Shown: one piece after another, positions 17,398 through 25,472 of the stretch | How positions within the stretch are numbered: the stretch's first letter is position 1 | Layout of the letters: every line of letters starts with the position of its first letter | Assembly (NCBI GenBank): GCA_949296115.1 | Contig: CASFNR010000016.1 | Span: forward strand, 1-64,000 | From: an uncultured Eubacteriales bacterium | GTDB lineage: Bacteria > Bacillota > Clostridia > Oscillospirales > Oscillospiraceae | Length of the DNA stretch: 64,000 nt | Direction: 5' to 3' | Notes under the pieces: generated by a model | Database searches by the model: none | Told to the model about the DNA's origin: nothing | The model's input: the letters and a program-made list of their open reading frames with translations, nothing else | Position numbers and translations under genes: made by a program

Positions 17398-17535
17398 TTG
17401 ACATCCCCCCAAGTATTCTGGGAAGCCCGTCCTCTCCTGTGTCCGGGAACGGGCTTTTGCAGCGGCTGTCCGCTCCGCCTCCGGGATGGGAGCGGAAAAC
17501 GTCCTGGCTGCCGCAAGTGAAAAATAGTTTCACTC

Positions 17536-17564
17536 AGCATACCATATCTTCGTAAGTCTGTCAA
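17536..17564 (-). promoter_or_regulatory. Promoter of the GGDEF/EAL gene
   Basis: On the minus strand TTGACA (17559-17564) and TATGCT (17536-17541) are 17 bp apart. A small GTGAAA/TTTCAC hairpin (17517-17533) lies at the predicted transcript start. Confidence 0.7.
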
Positions 17565-17614
17565 CAAATGCCGGAAAAAAGGGAATATTCGGACTGTTTC
17601 TTCCGGGCAAAAGA

Positions 17615-17644
17615 CGCCGCCCTCCCCCAGGGGGAAGGGCGGCG
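17615..17644 (-). terminator. Terminator of the DUF362 gene
   Basis: A GC-rich near-perfect inverted repeat (CGCCGCCCT arms plus a C5/G5 block) lies ten bases past the stop and is followed on the minus strand by TCTTTTG. Confidence 0.75.
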
Positions 17645-17653
17645 CAGGCTGTA

Positions 17654-19303
17654 TCACAGTTTCAGAATCCGAAGCTGGTCTCCCGCCAGCTTCAGCCGGG
17701 TTTTCCAGTCCATCCTGGGCAGGGGCCAGGGAACATAATCCAGGTTTTCCTGCCCGGGCTGAACCTCCGGGACGGGATAAATTTGGTCTTTGTGCACACT
17801 GGGGCAGTCCACCCAGACACCCGCCAGGGACATGGCGCAGCGCACCAGCACCATCCGCACCGCTTCCCAGCCAAAATTGAAGAACGCCTGGTTCTTCAGC
17901 GACAGCAGCGGGAAGGGGATCTTCATGGCCGAGGTTGCCGCCAGCATACACACCGAGGGGCTGCAGCAGCCGGGGGTGCGCCACTTGGCGGCATCCGCCA
18001 GGGTCTCGGCGCAGTTGCCCAGGGTCAGCAGCGGCAGGGGCAGGGCCCGCACCTGCTGCTCAGAGTAGGGTTTTCCATCCCGGTCAAACCACCAGCGCTG
18101 TCCGCCCCACTCCACGCCTGCACCAATGACCACAGCCAGCGCCCGGTTCTGATCCTTCTTCGGCGCATACACCACATACTCAAAACCGGAACGCAGCGCC
18201 GCCAGGCATCCGCCCCGGCAGGCCCCTTCCAGCTGCCGGGCCAGCTCCGGCGTCACGGCGTTCGGATCCTCAATTTTGGGGGCATGGGGCAGGCTGTGCC
18301 CAGCCAGCACCAGTACATTGGGGAAATGCCGGTGGAAGGTCTCTCCCATCAGGCTGGCGTCTGCCGGACGGAAGTGAAACTGCGGTACGTCCCCATCCAG
18401 CTCCGCTTCCCCGTGGAAAAAGCCCCGTTTCTCCGCCTGGATGAACAAGGGGATGGCGTCCGGGTCCAGGCCCATGATCCGGGTGCCCAACCGGTCGGTT
18501 GCCACCGGGTCCACACCGGCCAGGATCACCCGGCTGTCCACCGGGTCCACCGGCGCCGGGGTATTCCCCTCTCCCCCCACCAGTCCATCAATCAGCGTCA
18601 GGTTGGGACGGATGAGATACAGCAGGTCCGTCAGCTTTTCGTCGATGCGGTAGCTGTGGTTGCGCTCCCGCAGGGCATAGGGGATAATGCCCATGGCGTT
18701 CTTGAAGCCAAGGGTCACCTGAGTATACAGGTTGGTTTTCAGCTTGGGAACAGAGACGTAGAACGCCTTCCCCTCCGCCACCTCTGCGAAGGGCTCCGGC
18801 ACCAGGACCTCCTTCATCACCCGGGCCTTGGGCAGCAGATACCGCTTTACCGGGCAGGTCTCCAGCGCCACCAGGCCGGTTTTCCGGAACCGGGCAATCC
18901 GGTCCACCCCGCTGACCCGGAAGCTGGTCCGGGTGGGCATGGGTTTCCCGGAGGATTCGGCAATCAGCACCTTGGGCTGATACCGCTGCACCCATTCCAC
19001 CACCGCATCCAAGACGCGGGGATCGGTAGACTCCGGATACTCCACGTCCGCCATGCCGCTGTTGTGGTACACGGACACCAGATTGGGTTTGATCACCGCC
19101 CGGGTGCTGGCAGCCAGCGCAGGGGTAAAGTGCAGATGCCCGTCCAACCGGTCCAAGCACGTAAACACCAGGTCCCGAATGGCCTGAATGTCCTCCCGCT
19201 GGAAGTACTCCTGCGTTCCATAATTGTCCGGCAGCGCCACATAATCCCGCCGCGGGTCCATATCCGCCGGCAGCTGCCGAATCACCACCCAACGATCACT
19301 CAT
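17654..19303 (-). CDS. DUF362-domain protein
   Basis: The 549-residue protein matches the DUF362 family, with RAVIKPNLVSVY, the VSVPKLKTNLYTQVTLGFKNAMGI segment and an LIDGLVGGEGNTP motif with following PVATDRLG. The family is of unknown function and some members carry ferredoxin domains. This one does not, but it has scattered Cys clusters (CRGGC, PGCCSPSVC). No signal peptide is apparent. I chose ATG 19303 because AAGGGGA lies upstream. An in-frame extension to 19402 has weak coding character and crosses the promoter-proximal leader. It is a single-gene unit. Confidence 0.85.
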   Translation of the reverse strand: MSDRWVVIRQLPADMDPRRDYVALPDNYGTQEYFQREDIQAIRDLVFTCLDRLDGHLHFTPALAASTRAVIKPNLVSVYHNSGMADVEYPESTDPRVLDAVVEWVQRYQPKVLIAESSGKPMPTRTSFRVSGVDRIARFRKTGLVALETCPVKRYLLPKARVMKEVLVPEPFAEVAEGKAFYVSVPKLKTNLYTQVTLGFKNAMGIIPYALRERNHSYRIDEKLTDLLYLIRPNLTLIDGLVGGEGNTPAPVDPVDSRVILAGVDPVATDRLGTRIMGLDPDAIPLFIQAEKRGFFHGEAELDGDVPQFHFRPADASLMGETFHRHFPNVLVLAGHSLPHAPKIEDPNAVTPELARQLEGACRGGCLAALRSGFEYVVYAPKKDQNRALAVVIGAGVEWGGQRWWFDRDGKPYSEQQVRALPLPLLTLGNCAETLADAAKWRTPGCCSPSVCMLAATSAMKIPFPLLSLKNQAFFNFGWEAVRMVLVRCAMSLAGVWVDCPSVHKDQIYPVPEVQPGQENLDYVPWPLPRMDWKTRLKLAGDQLRILKL

Positions 19304-19413
19304 ATCCGGATTCCCCTTTCCCTTCTCAGGTCTTTTCTCTGCAGCGCCCCCAACGCATCCCCTCGGACTTGTCCGTTGGTGGCCACTTCTGTCATGGTAC
19401 ACAAAACGACGAT

Positions 19414-19442
19414 ATTATACTCCACTCCAGGAACCCGGTCAA
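19414..19442 (-). promoter_or_regulatory. Promoter of the DUF362 gene
   Basis: On the minus strand TTGACC (19437-19442) and TATAAT (19414-19419) are spaced by 17 bp, about 110 bp before the chosen start codon. Confidence 0.75.
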
Positions 19443-19496
19443 CCGGTTTCGGCCCTTTTTTCCACAATATCCAAAAAATTAAGAATTTTTCTCGGG

Positions 19497-19516
19497 AAAA
19501 AGGGAAATGTTTTCCC
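19497..19516 (-). terminator. Probable terminator of the methyltransferase gene
   Basis: On the minus strand GGGAAA and TTTCCC form a short stem followed by TTTTTCCC, about 20 bp past the methyltransferase stop. The stem is weak, so confidence is moderate. Confidence 0.45.
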
Positions 19517-19534
19517 CTCCCCCGAGGGACTGTT

Positions 19535-20488
19535 TCATCCCTGCCTGCACAGGACCAAGGTTCCCCCCAGATCCGGCAGGGGCACGCCGGGCAGGGACTG
19601 GCCCCACGCCTTTTCAAACGCCGCCAGAGCCTGGGCGGGCCCGGGGAGCCGGGGATTGCCCCAGTCATGGAGCAGCAGATATCCCCCAGGATTCATCCGG
19701 GGCCAGAACCATTCCAGTCCCGCCAGGGTGCTGTCCTCAAAATCCACATCCAGGGAAACCAGGCAGAATCGCTCCTGGATTCCTCCGGCAGAATCCGGGA
19801 AAAAGCCGGGATGCAGCCGAACCGCCTCCGGATGCGGCAGAATGCTGCGCACCTCCTCAGCGGAAGTGCCGAGATGTGCCTCCTGAAGGGCGGCGGGTGC
19901 CTTCTCTTCAGGCCGGAATCCCTGAAAACTGTCAAACAGGTGCAGCGTCCGATCCGGCAGCAGCCGGTTGATGCATCGGGCAAACCGCCCCCGGTAAACG
20001 CCCAGCTCCGCAGCCGCTCCCGGCACGGAGCCCAGCCGGCGGCACAGCAGCTCCAGCGCAGCCAGACGAATGTAATCGTCCTGCACCGCCTCCTCCCTCA
20101 GTGCGCTGTCCGAGAGGGAGGCAGGCTCCGTCACCAAGTGCTGCCTTGGCAGCAGGCGATTCAGCAGTTCCCGTCCCAGGACGGATTCCGCAGCGGTGCA
20201 TCGTTGGTTCCGGTCTATAACCGCAGCAGCGTTTTTCAGAAAGAGTATCCGCTGAGGCGGAATGCCCAGCAGCTCGCACTGGGCGCCAATTTCTTCCGAG
20301 GCCCGGCTGGTTACAAGAAGCAGTTCGACAGGAGCCTTTTTCAGCTCCTCCGGTGGGATAATTCGTTTTTCCAGGAAGGAGCCTCCCGCCCGGTAAGTAT
20401 CCACAAATCCCGCAATCCGTTCCAGCGATAATCCTTTGTCAATCAAAGCCGATGCGCCGCAGCCTGTGCCCCATACATAAATTCCCAT
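19535..20488 (-). CDS. TylF/MycF-like SAM-dependent methyltransferase with extra N-terminal domain
   Basis: The 317-residue protein has two parts. Residues 1 to about 100 begin with IYVWGTGCGASALID, a Rossmann-like nucleotide-binding start followed by a segment ending in PPQRILFLKN. From about residue 115 the chain resembles TylF/MycF macrocin O-methyltransferases, with AAELGVYRGRFARCINRLLP (SAM motif), LHLFDSFQGF, SLDVDFEDST and YLLLHDWG. Such proteins methylate sugars or small molecules. No glycosyltransferase or antibiotic cluster is adjacent, so the substrate is unknown. ATG 20488 has GGGAG seven bases upstream, whereas ATG 20494 lies too close to it. Confidence 0.8.
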   Translation of the reverse strand: MGIYVWGTGCGASALIDKGLSLERIAGFVDTYRAGGSFLEKRIIPPEELKKAPVELLLVTSRASEEIGAQCELLGIPPQRILFLKNAAAVIDRNQRCTAAESVLGRELLNRLLPRQHLVTEPASLSDSALREEAVQDDYIRLAALELLCRRLGSVPGAAAELGVYRGRFARCINRLLPDRTLHLFDSFQGFRPEEKAPAALQEAHLGTSAEEVRSILPHPEAVRLHPGFFPDSAGGIQERFCLVSLDVDFEDSTLAGLEWFWPRMNPGGYLLLHDWGNPRLPGPAQALAAFEKAWGQSLPGVPLPDLGGTLVLCRQG

Positions 20489-20550
20489 CTGCATTCTCCC
20501 TTTCCCCTGTTCGGTTGTTTCTTTTGCACCATATCAAAAAGGATGGTTAC

Positions 20551-20578
20551 ATTATATCAAATCTGCACAATTTCACAA
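20551..20578 (-). promoter_or_regulatory. Promoter of the methyltransferase gene
   Basis: On the minus strand TTGTGA (20573-20578) and TATAAT (20551-20556) are 16 bp apart. Confidence 0.6.
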
Positions 20579-20596
20579 GGAGCAGCAAAGTTTATA

Positions 20597-20625
20597 TTTA
20601 CATTTTATCCAAGATGCGCTATAGT
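20597..20625 (+). promoter_or_regulatory. Promoter of the molybdenum cluster
   Basis: TTTACA (20597-20602) and TATAGT (20620-20625) are 17 bp apart, 70 bp before the MocA-ModE start. It diverges from the methyltransferase promoter. Confidence 0.6.
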
Positions 20626-20694
20626 GGGTGCATAGCTTATGTTATTTCAATACAATTTGCATTCTAAAACCATTTGCGTAAAGGAGGAATGCCT

Positions 20695-21621
20695 ATGCAA
20701 GCCGCTGCGCTGATTGTCGCCGCTGGATTGTCCAGCCGAATGGGGCAGTTCAAGCCCATGCTGAATATCGGCTCCATCTCCGTGGCACAGCGTGTCGTCG
20801 CCAGCCTCCATCAGGCCGGAATCACCAAAATTGTCATGGTTACCGGCTGCAATGCCACTATGCTGGAACGTCACCTGGCAGGAAACGGCATCATTTTCCT
20901 GCGCAATGAGCAATACGCCACCACCCAGATGTTCGACTCTGTGAAAATCGGCCTGGAATATCTTCAGGACAAGTGCGACCAGATCGTATTCACCCCGGTG
21001 GATGTGCCCCTGTTTACCGCCGCCACCGTCCGGGCACTGCTGGACGCCGGAGAACCTCTGGCCTGCCCGGTATACGAAAATCAGCAGGGTCATCCCATTC
21101 TTTTCAGTGCCGGGCTGATTCCCCAGATTCTGGGGGATTCCGGAGAAGGCGGGCTCCGGGGCGCCCTGGACCGGTGCTCTGCGACAATGGCCCTGATTCC
21201 CGTAGACGACCCCGGTACCCTCCAGGACGCCGACACCCCGGAGGATTTCTCCGCCCTCCTGGATTATCACAATGCGCAGCTGCTGCGGCCGGTGCTTCAT
21301 GTATCCCTGTATCGGGAAAAGCTCTTCTTCGACAGTAAAATGGCCATGCTGCTGATGCTGGTAGACGAAACCAAATCCGTCCGGGCAGCGGGCCAGCGGA
21401 TGCAGCTGAGCTATTCCAGCTGCTGGAACATGATTCACACCCTGGAGAGCCAGCTGAACTACACCCTCATCGCCCGCAGCCAGGGAGGCGCCGGGGGAAG
21501 CACCAGCGTGCTCACCCCCCAGGGGCGGCAGCTGCTGGAGCGGTTTTCCCAATATGAGCAGCGGCTGCGGGAACTGGCGGAGGAACTGTATCCGTCCTAT
21601 TTCGGGGAGCTGCTCCCATGA
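20695..21621 (+). CDS. MocA-like nucleotidyltransferase fused to a ModE-type HTH domain
   Basis: Residues 1 to about 195 are a MobA/MocA-type NTP transferase with [18 protein letters not shown] at the N terminus and TPVDVPLFT. This family adds CMP or GMP to molybdopterin cofactor. The C-terminal part (about 210-308) resembles the winged HTH of ModE, with KMAMLLMLVDETKSVRAAGQRMQLSYSSCW followed by a wing. The fusion would join cofactor maturation with DNA binding. ATG 20695 is favoured over ATG 20689 because AAGGAGG then has seven-base spacing. The next gene overlaps by four bases. Confidence 0.85.
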   Translation: MQAAALIVAAGLSSRMGQFKPMLNIGSISVAQRVVASLHQAGITKIVMVTGCNATMLERHLAGNGIIFLRNEQYATTQMFDSVKIGLEYLQDKCDQIVFTPVDVPLFTAATVRALLDAGEPLACPVYENQQGHPILFSAGLIPQILGDSGEGGLRGALDRCSATMALIPVDDPGTLQDADTPEDFSALLDYHNAQLLRPVLHVSLYREKLFFDSKMAMLLMLVDETKSVRAAGQRMQLSYSSCWNMIHTLESQLNYTLIARSQGGAGGSTSVLTPQGRQLLERFSQYEQRLRELAEELYPSYFGELLP

Positions 21622-22160
21622 AGAGGGCGTATCTGATTCGTCACTGTCTGCCGGATTTCCCTGGCGGGGAAAAATACTGTCTGGGCCGCACAGACTTTCC
21701 CCTGGGTCCGGAGGGGCTGCTCCAGGCGGCTCAAACCGCCCGGTCGCTTCCCCCGGTGACCATGGTCTTTTCCAGTCCCTTGCGCCGGGCAGTTCAGACC
21801 GCCCAGGCCATCGGCTCGCCTGTGATTCTGGAGGACCTGCAGGAACTGTATGCCGGAGACTGGGATGGGCTTCCCTTTTCCGAAATCCGGGTGCGCTACC
21901 CGGCGCTGTACGCCGCCCGGGGCATTACCCCCGGCCTGCCCCTGCCCAATGGGGAGCCGGATGCAGCGGGCCTTTCCCGGTTTCAGCAGGCCCTGAAAAC
22001 CGCCGCTGCACTGGCTCCCGGAGATTTTGCGGTGGTATCCCACGGCGGAATTCTCCGGCTGTTCCTGAACACTCTGGCTTTCAACCACCCCAAACCGGGA
22101 TACGGGCAGATTATCCCCCTGACCTGGGACGGGGAACGCTTTCAATTACAGGAGGATTGA
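21618..22160 (+). CDS. Histidine phosphatase family protein
   Basis: The 180-residue protein belongs to the phosphoglycerate mutase-like histidine phosphatases. The catalytic motif reads LIRHCLPD (RHC instead of the common RHG, catalytic His kept), with SSPLRRAVQTA, ELYAGDWDG and the second His in VVSHGGILRL. Members dephosphorylate small metabolites, and similar proteins occur beside cobalamin and molybdenum cofactor genes. Its substrate here is unknown. It overlaps the MocA-ModE gene (ATGA) and precedes xdhC by five bases, so it is firmly in the operon. Confidence 0.85.
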   Translation: MKRAYLIRHCLPDFPGGEKYCLGRTDFPLGPEGLLQAAQTARSLPPVTMVFSSPLRRAVQTAQAIGSPVILEDLQELYAGDWDGLPFSEIRVRYPALYAARGITPGLPLPNGEPDAAGLSRFQQALKTAAALAPGDFAVVSHGGILRLFLNTLAFNHPKPGYGQIIPLTWDGERFQLQED

Positions 22161-22164
22161 TGAT

Positions 22165-23157
22165 ATGCGTGCCATGCTCAACACCATGAAAACCCACCTG
22201 CTCCAAGGCGAGGACCTGGTTCTGGTCACCGTGGTTGCCTCCTCCGGCGCCACCCCCCGGGGGGCCGGCGCCCGGATGCTCATTGGTCCCCAGGGCCGGA
22301 TTGCGGGAACCATCGGCGGCGGGGCCGTGGAATACCGTTCGGAGCAGATTGCCCGGGAGGTTCTGTCGGAGCGGAAGTCCCTGAATCACCACTTCTCCCT
22401 GACCAAGGACGACGTGCAGAATCTGGGCATGATCTGCGGCGGCAATGTGACCGTATTTTTCCACTTCCTGCCCGCCGGAGATCCGGCGGCCATCGCCCTT
22501 GCGGAAGAGGCGGAGGAACGCTTTGCCAGGGGTCAGGACTTCTGGCTGGTTTCCGATCTGAGCGCCGGAGGCTGTCTCCGGCTGGCAGACAAGTCCGACG
22601 CCGTATTGGCCCCGCACCTGGCCCGGCATCCCCAGCGAATTCAGGCAGACGGGAAGGATCTGTACATCGAACAGATTTCCTCCTCCGGGAAGGTCTATAT
22701 CTTCGGCGGCGGCCATGTGGCCCAGGAGCTGGTGCCGGTACTGGCCCATGTGGGATTTACCTGCGTGGTCATGGATGACCGGGAGGAATTTGCAAAGCCG
22801 GAGCTGTTCCCTGGTGCGAAACAGGTGATTCTGGGGGATTTCCGGAGAGTCGGAGATTTTCTCGCCATCGGAGAAGAGGATTACGTCTGCGTCATGACCC
22901 GGGGCCACGCCTTCGACACCCTGGTGCAGGCCCAAGTGCTCAAGTGCGCCCCCTGCTACTGCGGGGTCATCGGCAGCCGCCACAAGGCCGCCGGCGTGCG
23001 GAAGGTGCTTGCCCAGGAATATGGCCTTTCGGATGCAGAGCTGGATCGGGTAACCACCCCCATCGGGCTGGATATCAAAGGCGAAACCCCGGCGGAAATC
23101 GCCATCTCCATTGCCGCCCAGATGATTCTGGTCCGGGCGGAACGCAGCGGCGCATGA
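22165..23157 (+). CDS. xdhC: XdhC/CoxI-family molybdenum hydroxylase maturation factor
   Basis: The 330-residue protein has the XdhC N-terminal domain (VVASSGATPRGAGARMLIG, GTIGGGAVEY) and a C-terminal Rossmann domain beginning at IFGGGHVAQELVPVLAHVG. XdhC proteins bind molybdenum cofactor, help its sulfuration and insert it into xanthine dehydrogenase-type enzymes. The C-terminal part also has GVIGSRHKAAGVRK typical of the family. No hydroxylase subunit gene lies in the window, so the client enzyme is elsewhere. The stop overlaps the next start. Confidence 0.92.
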   Translation: MRAMLNTMKTHLLQGEDLVLVTVVASSGATPRGAGARMLIGPQGRIAGTIGGGAVEYRSEQIAREVLSERKSLNHHFSLTKDDVQNLGMICGGNVTVFFHFLPAGDPAAIALAEEAEERFARGQDFWLVSDLSAGGCLRLADKSDAVLAPHLARHPQRIQADGKDLYIEQISSSGKVYIFGGGHVAQELVPVLAHVGFTCVVMDDREEFAKPELFPGAKQVILGDFRRVGDFLAIGEEDYVCVMTRGHAFDTLVQAQVLKCAPCYCGVIGSRHKAAGVRKVLAQEYGLSDAELDRVTTPIGLDIKGETPAEIAISIAAQMILVRAERSGA

Positions 23158-23735
23158 AGCGGCGGCTGTTTCTCACCGGGCCCATCGGCTGCGGAAAAAG
23201 CACCGCCATTTCCCAGGCCCTGGGGGACGCCGTCTGCCGGGGCGGGGGCTTCTTCACCCGGCGCAGGCTGGATGAGCAGGGCAGGCTCACCGGCTTCATT
23301 CTGGAATCTCCCGACGGAAGTCGGAAAGAAGCTTTTCTGGACTTTACCGGGGAGGGCCCCCGGATGAACAGCGGTGCATTCTCCGGCCTGGGCCGGGAAT
23401 TGCTGGCAGACACCTCGGCGCCCTTCCTGATTCTTGATGAAATCGGGGGCATGGAGCTGCTGTGTCCGGCGTTCATGGAGGCGCTGGAAGATGCCTTTGC
23501 CCGGGGAATCCCCTGCATCGGCGTCATGAAAGGGTCCGGCCCCGCCGGCGCTCTGGTGAAGGCCCTGGGGCTCACCCAGACCTACCTCCAGGCGGCGGAC
23601 CGGCTCCGCAGCCGGCTCCGGAATGACCCGGATACCCTGCTCTATTCCTGCGGACAATTTGACGAACACGCCCTGACGCTTGCCCGGCAATGGGTTCAGG
23701 AGTATGCCTATGATCAATTTCTTCGCTCTGTATGA
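23154..23735 (+). CDS. THEP1-like nucleoside-triphosphatase
   Basis: The 193-residue P-loop protein has Walker A GPIGCGKST at residues 8-16 and Walker B LILDEIGGMEL near residue 100, with GGGFFTRRR between them, as in THEP1/NTPase_1 proteins. These hydrolyse nucleoside triphosphates with poorly defined roles. The start overlaps the xdhC stop (ATGA) and the end overlaps the DUF364 gene, so it belongs to the molybdenum cluster. A role in cofactor processing or as a chaperone is inferred from position only. Confidence 0.82.
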   Translation: MKRRLFLTGPIGCGKSTAISQALGDAVCRGGGFFTRRRLDEQGRLTGFILESPDGSRKEAFLDFTGEGPRMNSGAFSGLGRELLADTSAPFLILDEIGGMELLCPAFMEALEDAFARGIPCIGVMKGSGPAGALVKALGLTQTYLQAADRLRSRLRNDPDTLLYSCGQFDEHALTLARQWVQEYAYDQFLRSV

Positions 23736-24450
23736 TGCGCTGCTGGAAGAAATTCCTCCAACGCCGATTATTTCCCTCTGCCTTGGGGACTTCTGGACCG
23801 GGGTGGAAACGGAGGATGCCTTGGGTCTGGCCATGACCACCCTGGGAGATACTGCCCCCCGGACGCTCCCCCGGTGGGAGGGGGCTTCTACCCTGGCGGA
23901 GTTGGCTCCCGGGGTAAAGAGCTGGAATTTTTTGGAAGCGGGAGCTGGGATGGCAGCGGTAAACGCCTGCTGCAACACCCCCGGGCGTCTGGCCCGGATG
24001 AACGCCGGGGAGCCTTTTGACAACTACTGCACCCGGGGACTGGACCTGCGGGGAAAGACCGTGGGGGTGGTGGGGCATCTGCGGATGCCGGAGTCCCTCC
24101 GCCGGGAGGCGGGGCGCTTCTTTATCCTGGAGCGCAGCCCCCAGCCCGGAGATTATCCGGACTCCGCCTGCGATGCTCTGCTGCCGGGCTGCGATGTGGT
24201 CATCATCACCGCCAGCACCCTGGTAAACAAGACCCTGCCCCATCTGCTGGAGCTGTGCGCCGACGCCTATACCATTCTCGCCGGCCCCACCTGTCCCCTG
24301 TGTCCCCGGCTGCTGGACTTCGGCATTGACCGGCTGTCCGGCCTGGTGGTAACAGACCGAACCGCCATGCTCCACCGAATCCGCTCCAATCTTCCCGGTC
24401 CGCCCTATCCCACCGGACAGCCGTTTTTGTTGACAAAGGAGGGCTTATGA
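23710..24450 (+). CDS. DUF4213/DUF364 putative metal-chelate protein
   Basis: The 246-residue protein has an N-terminal DUF4213 part (about 1-95) and a C-terminal DUF364 part starting around GKTVGVVGHLRMPESLR, ending in a Cys-rich GPTCPLCPRLLDFGIDRLSG. The family has been proposed to bind or release chelated heavy metal and is usually encoded next to metal ABC importers, as here. ATG 23710 fits CAGGAG seven bases upstream, better than ATG 23704. It overlaps the NTPase gene and the downstream permease gene (ATGA). Confidence 0.85.
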   Translation: MINFFALYDALLEEIPPTPIISLCLGDFWTGVETEDALGLAMTTLGDTAPRTLPRWEGASTLAELAPGVKSWNFLEAGAGMAAVNACCNTPGRLARMNAGEPFDNYCTRGLDLRGKTVGVVGHLRMPESLRREAGRFFILERSPQPGDYPDSACDALLPGCDVVIITASTLVNKTLPHLLELCADAYTILAGPTCPLCPRLLDFGIDRLSGLVVTDRTAMLHRIRSNLPGPPYPTGQPFLLTKEGL

Positions 24451-25472
24451 ACCAGATTGCCGCCAAACACAGAAGAACCATCTGGCTCCTGGGGGTGGCC
24501 CTGATTGTCTGTATTCTCGGTTCCTTCACCCTGGGGCACTACCCCGTACCCCTGAATGAGCTGCTGGGCATTCTGGGCAGCCGCTTGGGTCTGCCCATCG
24601 CCCCCTTCTGGACCACCCAAATGGAGACCGCCGTGTGGAACATCCGGCTGCCTCGGGTGCTGCTCAGCGTAATGGTAGGCGCCTGCCTGTCCGGCGCAGG
24701 TGCCAGCTATCAGGGCATCTTTCAGAATCCCATGGCCTCCCCGGACATTCTGGGTGCCTCCGCCGGCGCAGGCTTTGGTGCAGCCCTGGCCATCCTGGTG
24801 GGCATGTCCAGCTTCGGCATCACCCTGGGGGCCTTTGTCTGCAGTCTGGCCACGGTGGCCCTGGTATTCTGGATCAGCCGCCACGCCAAGGGAGATCGGG
24901 TGCTGGGCCTGGTGTTGGCGGGAATTATGGTCAGCTCCCTGTTCCAGTCCGGCACTTCCTTCATCAAGCTGGTAGCGGACCCCACCAACAAGCTGCCCCA
25001 GATCACCTACTGGCTCATGGGCAGTCTGTCCGGAGCCAAATGGTCGGAGGTCTGCTTCGTGGCATTTCCCATGCTGGCAGGGCTGGCTCCCCTGCTGCTG
25101 CTGCGCTGGCAGCTGAACGTCATCACCATGGGGGACGACGAGGCCCGGGCCATGGGGGTCAATCCCCAGAGAATCCGACTGGGAATCGTGGTTTGCTCCA
25201 CTCTGGTGACAGCTTCCGCCGTGTCCGTCAGCGGCATGATCGGCTGGGTGGGGCTGGTAATTCCCCACATGATGCGCCGGATTGTGGGGTCCGACTACCG
25301 CTACCTTATGCCCGGGTCCATGCTGGGGGGCGGGATCTTCCTGCTGATTGTGGACAACGTGTCCCGGAATGTGACCACTGCCGGCATCCCCATCGGCATT
25401 CTCACCGCCTTCATCGGCGCACCCTTCTTCCTGTGGCTGATTACCGGAAAGGGGGATCATTATGAGCATTGA
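24447..25472 (+). CDS. FecCD/BtuC-type ABC importer permease
   Basis: The 341-residue membrane protein has about ten helices and family-typical stretches: IRLPRVLLSVMVGACLSGAGASYQGIFQNPMASPDILG, AMGVNPQRIR and GWVGLVIPHMMRRIVG. This type imports iron-siderophore, cobalamin, haem or molybdate. Placement directly after XdhC and DUF364 genes favours molybdate or tungstate, by analogy with MolBCA, a BtuCD-like molybdate importer, but iron chelates cannot be excluded. It overlaps both neighbours. Confidence 0.92.
   Translation: MNQIAAKHRRTIWLLGVALIVCILGSFTLGHYPVPLNELLGILGSRLGLPIAPFWTTQMETAVWNIRLPRVLLSVMVGACLSGAGASYQGIFQNPMASPDILGASAGAGFGAALAILVGMSSFGITLGAFVCSLATVALVFWISRHAKGDRVLGLVLAGIMVSSLFQSGTSFIKLVADPTNKLPQITYWLMGSLSGAKWSEVCFVAFPMLAGLAPLLLLRWQLNVITMGDDEARAMGVNPQRIRLGIVVCSTLVTASAVSVSGMIGWVGLVIPHMMRRIVGSDYRYLMPGSMLGGGIFLLIVDNVSRNVTTAGIPIGILTAFIGAPFFLWLITGKGDHYEH

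Noticed and set aside
17398..17530. Possible c-di-GMP riboswitch in the leader of the GGDEF/EAL gene
   Set aside because: I see stems but none of the conserved riboswitch core sequence (for example the GGRAA-type or kink-turn segments), so only a generic structured leader is supported.
17783..20431. An 882-codon plus-strand open frame opposite the DUF362 and methyltransferase genes
   Set aside because: It crosses the promoter and terminator between those genes, has low-complexity Arg/Gln/His-rich composition, and lacks a ribosome binding site. It is the complement of real genes.
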